Source of the DNA: Actinomycetota bacterium
Lineage (GTDB): Bacteria; Actinomycetota; Thermoleophilia; UBA2241
NCBI GenBank assembly: GCA_003132645.1
Contig: PKYM01000175.1
Span: 2,950-14,153 of the forward strand
Reading direction: 5' to 3'
Length of the DNA stretch: 11,204 nt
Positions 1-6,233 of this stretch are shown here, piece after piece (within the stretch, counting starts at the first letter, position 1; every line of letters starts with the position of its first letter). Position numbers and translations under genes: made by a program. The notes beneath the pieces are model-generated. The model was not told where the DNA came from and did not search any database. It worked only from the letters and a program-made list of their open reading frames with translations.

Positions 1-37
1 GCTGCCGGCGAGGCTGTGCGACAGCCTGGCCGGCAGC
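1..37. repeat. Near-perfect inverted repeat inside the rimO linker
   Basis: Positions 1-9 pair with 29-37 (9 bp). After a single G/G mismatch (10/28), positions 11-17 pair with 21-27 (7 bp) around a 3-base loop. That is 16 of 17 pairs, and the stem may continue past the window edge. It falls in the Gly/Ala/Gln-rich linker between the MTTase and radical-SAM domains, a segment not conserved in RimO. No T-run follows on either strand within view. Confidence 0.8.
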
Positions 38-451
38 GCCCCCGCCCCGCTTCCCATCCGCGCCCTGCGCGCCGATGCGGGCCAGAAGCTCGAGCAGCGG
101 ACCGGTGTCGAAAGCCGAGAAGACGTCGATCTCGGGCAGCTCGGCGCGCAGCTCGGCTTCGTGGCGGGCGATGAGGCAGCCGTAGGCCGCCACCCTGGCG
201 CCGCGCGCGTGCGTCGCCTCGCAGACGTCGAGCAGGACGTCGATCGACTCCTGTTTGGCGGCGTCGATGAAGCCGCAGGTGTTGACCAGGACAAGGTCGG
301 CGCAGCTCAGGGGGGCGGGCCTGTGGCCCGCCCCCCTGAGCTGCGCCTCGAGCCGGTCGGAATCGGCTTCGTTCTTGGGGCAGCCCAGGGTGACGACGGC
401 GAAGGTCGCCGACGGCGCGGAGGGCGCCGATGGCGCGCAAGGCACGCCCAC
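1..451 (-). CDS. rimO: Ribosomal protein S12 methylthiotransferase RimO, N-terminal part (gene cut by the left window edge)
   Basis: RimO is a radical-SAM, two-cluster iron-sulfur enzyme that methylthiolates a conserved aspartate of ribosomal protein S12. About 150 residues are visible: the whole N-terminal MTTase domain (UPF0004) and the start of the linker to the radical-SAM domain, which lies off the window. All three MTTase cluster cysteines are present: C24 in TLGCPKN, C59 in VNTCGFID and C91 in YGCLIA. The pattern NTCGFIDAAKQESI separates RimO from the relative MiaB. I chose the GTG at 451; a second GTG at 445 is possible. The frame is closed by a stop near 520, and no ATG or TTG lies upstream of 451 in the open part. 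The first residues form an APSAPSAPSA tract unlike the family. The gene starts 29 bases after yajQ, so co-transcription is likely. Two large hairpins lie inside it. The identification is firm; the start is less so. Confidence 0.94.
   Translation of the reverse strand, partial: MGVPCAPSAPSAPSATFAVVTLGCPKNEADSDRLEAQLRGAGHRPAPLSCADLVLVNTCGFIDAAKQESIDVLLDVCEATHARGARVAAYGCLIARHEAELRAELPEIDVFSAFDTGPLLELLARIGAQGADGKRGGGAAGQAVAQPRRQ
299..347. repeat. Perfect 23-bp inverted repeat with 3-base spacer inside rimO
   Basis: Positions 299-321 are the exact reverse complement of 325-347, with the spacer TGT at 322-324. The arms are almost all G/C. The element covers codons 35-51 of rimO, between the first and second cluster cysteines. 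The encoded segment has nearly the same length as in E. coli RimO (29 against 30 residues between CPKN and VNTCG), so it is not simply extra inserted protein. In the rimO mRNA it would form a very stable hairpin 104-152 bases after the start. It has no trailing U-run. Confidence 0.95.
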
Positions 452-473
452 GTCAGGACCGGCGCCTTGTGCG
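434..473 (-). promoter_or_regulatory. Possible mRNA hairpin enclosing the rimO start codon
   Basis: On the minus strand, 473-464 can pair with 443-434 (9 of 10 pairs, one A/C mismatch). This leaves a 20-base loop (463-444) that holds the GTG at 451-449 and part of the alternative GTG at 445. Such a fold could limit ribosome access to the start. The pairing is seen in the sequence; any regulatory effect is inferred, and stems of this size are not rare in GC-rich DNA. Confidence 0.3.
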
Positions 474-480
474 GTCGCCG

Positions 481-972
481 TCAGCGGTAGTTCGTGAACT
501 GAAGGGGGATGCCGAAGTCCTCGTCACGCAGCGCCTGCATGGCCGCCTGAAGCTCATCCTTCTTGGGCGAGAAGACCCGCACGGAGTCGCCCTGGATCTG
601 CACCTTGACCTTCTTGAAGCTCTGCCGGATGAGCTTGCTCACGGCCTTGGCCTTCTCGTCGGGGATGCCGTGGGTGATCGTCACGCGCTGGCGCACCGTG
701 CCGCCGAGGGCCGACTCGATCTTGCCGAACTGCAGCGCCTTGAGAGGCACCTTGCGGCGCGCGAGCTTTTCTTCGAGCAGGTCGACCACGGCCCGCAGCT
801 TGCCCTCGTTGTCGGAGACCAGCACGAGGTCGTCGCCGTCGAAGTCGACCTTGCTCACCGACTTCTTGAAGTCGTAGCGCGTGGCGATCTCCTTTTGGGC
901 AAGGTTGACCGCGTTGCGCACCTCGTTGCCATCGACTTCTGAGACCACATCGAACGAGAAGTCCTGTGCCAT
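481..972 (-). CDS. yajQ: YajQ family nucleotide-binding protein (UPF0234)
   Basis: A complete 163-residue protein, the usual length for the family. Family hallmarks run end to end: an N-terminal SFDVVSEVDGNEVRNAV segment, KEIATRYDFKKS, LKALQFGKIESALGGTVRQ in the middle, VQIQGDSVRV, and the C-terminal PLQFTNYR. The fold is two ferredoxin-like domains. A homologue in Xanthomonas has been described as a cyclic-di-GMP-binding regulator; other members bind nucleotides or RNA, and no single function is settled. The protein is cytoplasmic, with no signal peptide or membrane segment. The ATG directly follows the TAG of rodZ with no base between, so translation is probably coupled to rodZ. The assignment to the family is secure; the cellular role here is not. 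Confidence 0.96.
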   Translation of the reverse strand: MAQDFSFDVVSEVDGNEVRNAVNLAQKEIATRYDFKKSVSKVDFDGDDLVLVSDNEGKLRAVVDLLEEKLARRKVPLKALQFGKIESALGGTVRQRVTITHGIPDEKAKAVSKLIRQSFKKVKVQIQGDSVRVFSPKKDELQAAMQALRDEDFGIPLQFTNYR

Positions 973-1704
973 CTAGAGCTTCACCACGCCTTTCCTTGTG
1001 ACTTTGTAGTTGTTCGAGACGGTCTCGGCCGGCGTGTAGGCGCTCCTGCCGTCGACCGTGATCGAGACGTACGCGGGCACGCCGAGCCGCACGTAGATCG
1101 GCTGGCGCGTCTTGATGGCGTGCGACTGACCCTGGGCCATGGTCGACTCGTAGACCACCTGGCCGGCGATGCCGGTCGTGCGGACCTGGACCCAGCAGGC
1201 CCCGCCGGCGGCCACCAGGCGTACCGTGAAGCGTGCGGTGGCGGTGGTCGTCGTGTGCTGCGCCGTCGGCGTGGTCTTGGGCGTGGGGCTTATCACGGTG
1301 ACCGGCAGCGGGGTGGGCGGTTTGCCCGTCGAGTTGCCGCGGCCGATAACATACAGCACCCCGATGATGAGCAGGCAGATCACGGCGATGAAGGTCAGGG
1401 TGTTGCGCCGGCGATGGGCGTGCGGCCTGCCCAGAGCCGAGTTGCCGCCGAAGGGTTCGTGTTCCTCGTTGGGCTCGAAGCGCGAGCGGTACTCCTCGAT
1501 CATGACGTCGGCATCGAGGCCGAGGTAGTCGGAGTAGGTCCGCAGGAAGCCTTTGACGTAGGCTGCAGAGGGCATGAGGTCGAAGTCGTCGTTTTCCATG
1601 GCCTGGATGTATTTGACACGGATCTTGGTGTCGTCCTCGGCCTGCTGGAGCGTGGTCTTGCGCCGGACCCTGGTCTCGCGCAAGGTGCTGCCGATCTCGA
1701 ACAC
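973..1704 (-). CDS. rodZ: RodZ-like membrane protein: N-terminal helix-turn-helix, one TM segment, extracytoplasmic DUF4115-type domain
   Basis: RodZ links the MreB cytoskeleton to the elongation machinery and helps keep rod shape. The 243 residues show a helix-turn-helix of the HTH_25 type at about 4-75 (IGSTLRETRVRRKTTLQQAE, then YVKGFLRTYSDYLGL, both typical of RodZ). A basic stretch HRRR precedes a single transmembrane helix at about 102-120. A Thr/Pro-rich linker (about 128-158) leads to a C-terminal domain at about 158-235 resembling DUF4115, with ACWVQVRTTG and the closing strands. Basic residues before the helix place the N-terminus inside. The GTG start at 1704 follows a purine-rich AGAGAG and a plausible promoter. 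It abuts yajQ. RodZ-type genes commonly sit near ftsK, pgsA and cinA in Gram-positive genomes. An MreB partner cannot be checked here, so in a non-rod organism it could act otherwise. Confidence 0.87.
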   Translation of the reverse strand: MFEIGSTLRETRVRRKTTLQQAEDDTKIRVKYIQAMENDDFDLMPSAAYVKGFLRTYSDYLGLDADVMIEEYRSRFEPNEEHEPFGGNSALGRPHAHRRRNTLTFIAVICLLIIGVLYVIGRGNSTGKPPTPLPVTVISPTPKTTPTAQHTTTTATARFTVRLVAAGGACWVQVRTTGIAGQVVYESTMAQGQSHAIKTRQPIYVRLGVPAYVSITVDGRSAYTPAETVSNNYKVTRKGVVKL

Positions 1705-1745
1705 TAGAGACTCTCTTCTCGTCGTAAGCAGGCTTCAGTGGCGTG

Positions 1746-1775
1746 ACGTCGCGGCGGCCTGGACCGCGCCGACGT
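1746..1775 (-). other. Hairpin in the predicted rodZ 5' leader
   Basis: ACGTCG at 1746-1751 pairs with CGACGT at 1770-1775. A further four pairs form inside after a small internal loop. It lies between the candidate promoter and the rodZ start, so it would form in the 5' untranslated region. Its function is unknown and it may be incidental. Confidence 0.3.
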
Positions 1776-1786
1776 AGCGACCATTC

Positions 1787-1815
1787 AGTCTACGTTCGGC
1801 TCGGTGAGAACACAA
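1787..1815 (-). promoter_or_regulatory. Candidate sigma-70-type promoter for rodZ-yajQ-rimO
   Basis: On the minus strand a TTGTGT box (1815-1810) is followed by exactly 17 bases and then TAGACT (1792-1787). Each matches the -35/-10 consensus at 4 of 6 positions. This is the most AT-rich stretch of the 192-base ftsK-rodZ gap. Transcription would start near 1780, giving a leader of about 75 bases. The match is moderate; gap length and spacing support it. Confidence 0.45.
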
Positions 1816-1825
1816 TTTTGAGGCG

Positions 1826-1863
1826 GCCGCCAGAACACGAGGTCCCGGGCCGGTCCTGGCGGC
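1826..1863 (-). terminator. Hairpin after ftsK, possible weak or U-less terminator
   Basis: About 35 bases after the ftsK stop, GCCGCCAG (1863-1856 read on the minus strand) pairs with CTGGCGGC (1833-1826). One G-U and one A-U pair extend the stem to 10 bp around an 18-base loop. No T-run follows; the next bases are CGCCTCAAAATT. Actinobacteria are reported to use hairpins without U-tails for termination, which is the only reason to propose this role. Confidence 0.35.
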
Positions 1864-1896
1864 GCCCGGCAAGAGGCGAAGTCGTCCCGCCGTCTC

Positions 1897-4407
1897 CTAC
1901 TCGACGCTCTCCTCGCGGTTGAAGTCGTCGTCGAGGGCAGGTGAAGCGTCGACCTCGGGCTCGCCCGGCGCCGCGGGGCGGCCGAGCACGCGCGGCAGGT
2001 CGTCTTCTTCGATCAGCACCTTGCGCGCCTTGCTGCCGTCGAAGCCCGAGATGATGCCGCGCTGCTCCATCACGTCGATCAGCCGTCCGGCGCGCGCGTA
2101 GCCGACCCGCAGGCGGCGTTGCAGGAGCGCGACCGAAGCCGCGCCCGTATGCACGACCGTGGTGACGGCCTCGGAAAACAGTGCGTCGTCGTCGCTGACC
2201 GCCGTGCCCTCGGCACTGTCGCCGGTGGCGCATTCGAGGAGGTCCTCGCGATACTGCGGGGCGGCCTGCTCGCGCCAGGCACCGGTGATCAGGCCCATCT
2301 CCTCTGACGAGATGAAGGCGCCCTGGACGCGCAGCAGCTTGGAGCTCGAGTAGGGGTGGAACAGCATGTCGCCGTCGCCCAGCAGGCTCTCGGCGCCGCC
2401 GGTGTCGAGGATCACGCGCGAGTCGGTCTGAGAGGCGACCTTGAAGGCGATCCGCGAGGGGATGTTGGTCTTGATCAGGCCGGTCACGACGTCGACCGAG
2501 GGCCGCTGCGTGGCCACCACGAGGTGCATGCCGACCGCCCGGCCGAGCTGGCCCAGGCGGATCACGGCGTGCTCGACCTCGGCCGGCGCCACCATCATGA
2601 GGTCGGCGAGCTCGTCCATGACGATGACGATGTAGGGCAGCGGCTTCTCGCCGGCCGCCGCCAGGCGCTTGTTCAGCTCGCGCAGGTCGCGGGCGTTCTC
2701 GGTGCGCATCATGAGCTCGTAGCGGCGCTCCATCTCGTGGACGATCGTGGCCAGCACGCCGCCGGCGTTGCGCACGTTGGTCACGACCGGCGCCAGAAGG
2801 TGCGGCACGCCGTCGAAGTGCGACAGCTCGACCTTCTTGGGGTCGATCATCACGAACCGCACCTGGTCGGGCGTCGCACGCAGCAGGATGGAGCTCACGA
2901 TGCTGTTCAGACAGGCGCTCTTGCCCGAGCCGGTGGTGCCCGCGACCAGCAGATGGATGAGGCGCGTGAGGTCGGCCAGCACCGGCTTGCCGGTGATGTC
3001 CTTGCCGATCCACATGGCCAGCGGCGAGGCGTTGACCGGCAGGTCGCCCCAGATGTCGCCGAGGCTGACCCAGTTGGGCTGGCGGTTGGGCACCTCGACG
3101 CCCACCGCCGTCTTGCCGGGGATCGGCGCCTGGATGCGAATCTCGGTCGCCGCCAGCGAGTAGGCGATGTCGTCGCGCAGCGCCGCCACGCGGCTGACCT
3201 TGGTGCCGGGGGCGAGCGCCAGCTCGTACTGCGTGACGCGCGGCCCGGAGATGGTGTTGATCACCCGCGCCTCGACGCCGAAGTGGCCGAGCGTCTCGGT
3301 GAGCTGGGCGGCGACCGACTCGATCACGGCGAGCGCCTCGCCTTCGCCGGCTGGGGTACGCCGCAGCAGGGCCAGCGCCTCGGGCAGCCGCCAGGGGCGC
3401 TCGCCGGGCAGATCGAAGGCCACGGCGCCGGCATCATCGCCCGCCTCCTCGGCTTCGCCGGCCAGCGAAAGCTGTTCCTCGGACTCGTCGTCTGTGAGCG
3501 GTTCGTCGAGACGGCGAGCACGCGACGCCGGCGGTTGCGGCGGCGCGATAGGCTCAGCGGCGAGCCCGGTCGTTTCGAAGACATCGGGCAGGTCGCGGGC
3601 GCCGTCGATCAGCGCACCGCCGCGCGCGCCATTCGCCCGCCCGACGGCCGTGGCGGCGGTTTCACGCTGCTGCGCCAGCTCGCGGAACTCGTGGGCAGCG
3701 GCGCGGCGCGCGCCGATGGTCTGCGCGGAACGTTGTGCGGAGCGGCGGGCCGCGTCTCGGGCGGCCTCGACGCCGCGTTTGGAGCGGCTGGCCCACAGGC
3801 CGAGCGACGAGCCGGTGAGCAGCAGCAGTCCGGCCACAGTGGCGCCGAGCACCAGGACGGTGATGCCGATGGCTCCAATCACGGCGTGGAGCCCGGCCCA
3901 CATGCCCTCCCCCACCAGACCGCCGTGGCCCTTCATGTATTCGACGACGAAGTTCTGCGCGGGTCGCGAGCCGCCGAACAGACCGAAGGTGTCGGCCGCG
4001 GCGGCCAGGGTGAACGTCAGGCAGAGCACGATCACGCCGGCCGTGATCTCGCCCGACGGTCGATGGCCGCGCCGGCCGCCGAGCAGGATCGCCGCGTAGA
4101 TCAGAACGGCGGGCGCCGCAAAGGCCAACAGACCCACCAGCACGCGCAGTCCAGAGACCAGCCAGTGCCCGAGGAACCCTCCGTGCCAGCCGAAGTAAAG
4201 GACGAAGACGAGAAAGGCCGCTACGGCGACGCAGCCCAGAGCGCCGATCTCGCGGCCGCGACCGCCACCGGGCGCGCGCTTGCGGCGAGAGGCGGCGGAG
4301 GGTCGCGCGGCGCGCCTGGACGGCGCGCCGCGCGACCCTCCGGACGCCGACGCGCCACCCGCGCGACGCCGACGGGTGGCAGACGAGGTGCTGCGGTTTG
4401 TTGCCAT
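1897..4407 (-). CDS. ftsK: DNA translocase FtsK/SpoIIIE
   Basis: An 836-residue septal DNA pump that clears and orients chromosome termini during division. Residues 1-53 are a basic Ser/Arg/Ala-rich tail. About four transmembrane helices follow (roughly 56-73, 83-110, 121-141, 172-200). A low-complexity linker (about 205-335) leads to the alpha/beta motor: Walker A GTTGSGKSAC at 490-499, then MIDPKKVELSHFDGVPHLL. Walker B VIVMDE is at 594-599, with ATQRPSVDVVTGLIK near 632. The gamma winged-helix domain at about 742-800 (VGYARAGRLIDVMEQRGII, then GFDGSKARKVL) is the part that reads polar guide sequences and contacts XerD, so this is a full-length FtsK rather than a plasmid transfer relative. 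The ATG at 4407 has only a weak AGG upstream. It lies 78 bases after rnj. The tail codons contain two hairpins. Confidence 0.97.
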   Translation of the reverse strand: MATNRSTSSATRRRRAGGASASGGSRGAPSRRAARPSAASRRKRAPGGGRGREIGALGCVAVAAFLVFVLYFGWHGGFLGHWLVSGLRVLVGLLAFAAPAVLIYAAILLGGRRGHRPSGEITAGVIVLCLTFTLAAAADTFGLFGGSRPAQNFVVEYMKGHGGLVGEGMWAGLHAVIGAIGITVLVLGATVAGLLLLTGSSLGLWASRSKRGVEAARDAARRSAQRSAQTIGARRAAAHEFRELAQQRETAATAVGRANGARGGALIDGARDLPDVFETTGLAAEPIAPPQPPASRARRLDEPLTDDESEEQLSLAGEAEEAGDDAGAVAFDLPGERPWRLPEALALLRRTPAGEGEALAVIESVAAQLTETLGHFGVEARVINTISGPRVTQYELALAPGTKVSRVAALRDDIAYSLAATEIRIQAPIPGKTAVGVEVPNRQPNWVSLGDIWGDLPVNASPLAMWIGKDITGKPVLADLTRLIHLLVAGTTGSGKSACLNSIVSSILLRATPDQVRFVMIDPKKVELSHFDGVPHLLAPVVTNVRNAGGVLATIVHEMERRYELMMRTENARDLRELNKRLAAAGEKPLPYIVIVMDELADLMMVAPAEVEHAVIRLGQLGRAVGMHLVVATQRPSVDVVTGLIKTNIPSRIAFKVASQTDSRVILDTGGAESLLGDGDMLFHPYSSSKLLRVQGAFISSEEMGLITGAWREQAAPQYREDLLECATGDSAEGTAVSDDDALFSEAVTTVVHTGAASVALLQRRLRVGYARAGRLIDVMEQRGIISGFDGSKARKVLIEEDDLPRVLGRPAAPGEPEVDASPALDDDFNREESVE
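4296..4342. repeat. Perfect 21-bp inverted repeat with 5-base loop in the ftsK 5' coding region
   Basis: Positions 4296-4316 are the exact reverse complement of 4322-4342, with loop 4317-4321 (TGGAC). The arms are almost wholly G/C, with a long alternating GC run. It covers codons 22-38, which encode the unconserved basic tail before the first membrane helix. In ftsK mRNA it lies 65-111 bases after the ATG. No U-run follows. Confidence 0.95.
4354..4380. repeat. 8-bp inverted repeat just inside ftsK
   Basis: GCCACCCG at 4354-4361 pairs with CGGGTGGC at 4373-4380 around an 11-base loop. It lies 27-53 bases after the ftsK ATG and directly upstream (in mRNA order) of the 21-bp hairpin, so the first 110 bases of the ftsK message could form two consecutive hairpins. 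On its own a stem this size is expected by chance. Confidence 0.5.
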
Positions 4408-4485
4408 GGGTGGCCTATTCGACGGCCGCGGCCCGAACCCTAGTCACGGGCCTCGAGGACGCGCCGCCGCCGAATGTCGCTTCCC

Positions 4486-6150
4486 TTAGACCTCGACCAC
4501 GATCGGCATGATCAGCGGCTCGCGCTTGGTGCGGCGGTAGATGAACGTGGCCAGGGTGTCGTGAACGTCCTCGCGCAGCAGGCGCTGCCCGGTGACGTGC
4601 TCGGCGGTGAGCTCGCGCAACCGGGTGACGAGGTCGTCGCGCGCCTCGGCCAGCAGATCGTGCTCATGCTCCTCGTCGTAGAGGAAGCCGCGCGCCACGA
4701 GCTCGGGCGGCGCGACAGCCTCGCCCGTCTGCACGCTCACGGTGACCACGGCGATGAGGATGCCGTCGCCCGAGAGCTGCTGGCGTTCGCGCAGCACCAC
4801 GTGCTCGGCGCCGCCGATCTGCAGGCCGTCGACGAACATCATGCCGGCCGTCACCTTGCTGGTGACGGCGGCCGACTCCGCGTTGAACTCGAGGACGTCA
4901 CCGTTGTCGAGCAGGAAGATGTGGTCGTCGGGAAGGCCGGCCTCGCGGGCCAGCTCGCGGTGCAGGTACTGGTGGCGATACTCGCCATGGGCCGGCACGA
5001 AGTAGCGCGGGTTCAGGAGGTTCAGCAGCATGCGCTGGTCCTCGCGCGAGGCGTGACCGGAGACGTGCACGCCGCTCGCCTGGCCGTAGATGACCTTGGC
5101 TCCGGAGCGCAGCAGCCGGTTGACGGTGTCCATCACGCTGACTTCGTTGCCGGGCACCGGTCGCGCCGAGATCACCACGGTGTCGCCGGGTTGCAGCTCG
5201 ACCTGGGGATGGTCGTCCCAGGCCATGCGCGACAGTGCCGACAGCGGCTCGCCCTGGCTGCCCGTAGTCAGGATCAGCAGCTCGTCGGGTCGGTACTTGT
5301 CGATGTCGGTGAGCTTGATCTGCGCGTTCTCGGGAATCCGCAGATAGCCCAGATTGCGGGCGATGTTGACGTTCTTGATCATCGAGCGGCCCGCGACGGC
5401 GAACTTGCGACCGTGCACGTGGGCGATCTGGATGGCCTGCTGGATGCGATGGATATGCGACGAGAAGCAGGCCATCAGCACGCGCCCGTCGGAGTCGGCG
5501 AAGATGCGATGGAAGGCCTGCCCGACCTGGCTTTCGGAGCCTGTGCTGCCCTCGCTTTCGATGTTGGTCGAGTCGCCGAGCAGGGCCAGCACGCCCTCCT
5601 GCCCGAGCCGCGCCAGCTTGTTGACGTCGGTCGTGCGACCGTCGATCGGCGTGTGGTCGAACTTGTAGTCGCCCGAAAAGACGATGCGGCCCTCGGCTGT
5701 CTCGATGATGATCGCCAGGGCGTCGGGAACGCTGTGACTCACGGCGCAGAAACGCACCGTGAACGGCGCGAGATCGACGACCGAATCGTCGTTTACCTCG
5801 TTCATCTCGACGACCTTGAGCAGGCCGTGTTCGTCGAGCTTCGACTTCGCGAAGGCCAGCGTGAGGCGGCTCGCGTAGACCGGCACGTTGATGTCGCGCA
5901 GCACGTACGGCAGCGCGCCGAAATGGTCCTCGTGGCCGTGCGTTATGAGGAACGCGAGGACGTCGTCTCTGCGCTCGCGCAGAAAGCTGATGTCGGGCAG
6001 GACCAGGTCGATGCCGAGCATCTCGTCGCGGGGGAACGCAAGGCCGCAGTCGACGACCACGATCTTGCCGCGATACTCGACGGCGGTCATGTTCTTGCCG
6101 ATCTCGCCCATCCCGCCGAGCGGGATGATCTTCAGTGTGTTCTCAGCCAT
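4486..6150 (-). CDS. rnj: Ribonuclease J (metallo-beta-lactamase / beta-CASP nuclease)
   Basis: RNase J is a zinc-dependent 5'-3' exonuclease and endonuclease for mRNA decay and rRNA maturation in the cytoplasm. This 554-residue protein has the family's full length. Metal-site motifs are intact: HGHEDH at 71-76, the histidine of AVSHSVPD (about 139), the aspartate of GDYKFDHTP (about 161) and the histidine of PAHGEY (about 388). The beta-CASP signature VHVSGHA is near 366, and a C-terminal domain completes the protein. I take ATG 6150 (MAENTLKIIPLGG), which has GAAGAAG just upstream and matches the family N-terminus. A TTG at 6162 would add MKKT, but the AAGGGA motif then touches the start with no spacing. 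It follows dapA after a gap with a hairpin. dapA-rnj-ftsK adjacency is common in Gram-positive bacteria. Confidence 0.97.
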   Translation of the reverse strand: MAENTLKIIPLGGMGEIGKNMTAVEYRGKIVVVDCGLAFPRDEMLGIDLVLPDISFLRERRDDVLAFLITHGHEDHFGALPYVLRDINVPVYASRLTLAFAKSKLDEHGLLKVVEMNEVNDDSVVDLAPFTVRFCAVSHSVPDALAIIIETAEGRIVFSGDYKFDHTPIDGRTTDVNKLARLGQEGVLALLGDSTNIESEGSTGSESQVGQAFHRIFADSDGRVLMACFSSHIHRIQQAIQIAHVHGRKFAVAGRSMIKNVNIARNLGYLRIPENAQIKLTDIDKYRPDELLILTTGSQGEPLSALSRMAWDDHPQVELQPGDTVVISARPVPGNEVSVMDTVNRLLRSGAKVIYGQASGVHVSGHASREDQRMLLNLLNPRYFVPAHGEYRHQYLHRELAREAGLPDDHIFLLDNGDVLEFNAESAAVTSKVTAGMMFVDGLQIGGAEHVVLRERQQLSGDGILIAVVTVSVQTGEAVAPPELVARGFLYDEEHEHDLLAEARDDLVTRLRELTAEHVTGQRLLREDVHDTLATFIYRRTKREPLIMPIVVEV

Positions 6151-6185
6151 TGTCTTCTTCAATCCCTTATGTCAGTCGTGCATGA

Positions 6186-6223
6186 GGCCCCCGGCGTCGG
6201 CGCTGCGCCGGGCGTCGGGGACC
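6186..6223 (-). terminator. Strong hairpin in the dapA-rnj gap (possible attenuator or processing site)
   Basis: On the minus strand GGTCCCCG (6223-6216) pairs with CGGGGGCC (6193-6186): 8 pairs, one of them G-U. An internal loop follows, then CGGCG pairs with CGCCG around a CAG loop. It begins 10 bases after the dapA stop and ends 35 bases before the rnj ATG. There is no T-run after it, so a classic intrinsic terminator is not shown. It could partly terminate, stabilise the upstream dap message, or mark a cleavage site ahead of rnj. Confidence 0.5.
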
Positions 6224-6233
6224 ATCGAATCCT

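Noticed and set aside
1790..3013. A 407-codon minus-strand frame overlapping the ftsK motor
   Set aside because: It is a shifted reading of the ftsK motor codons, Arg-rich and without motifs; ftsK itself is intact across the region, so no frameshift is implied.
2356..4443. A 695-codon open frame on the + strand
   Set aside because: It is exactly antisense to ftsK, rich in His/Arg/Gly/Asp with no recognisable domain. GC-rich genes leave such open antisense frames.
4847..4869. 9-bp stem with 5-base loop inside rnj
   Set aside because: Stems of 9 bp with short loops are expected once or twice per window at this composition, and this one is deep inside the gene.
6151..6162. TTG start for RNase J adding MKKT
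   Set aside because: The AAGGGA motif would touch the TTG with no spacer, while the ATG at 6150 gives the family-typical N-terminus.
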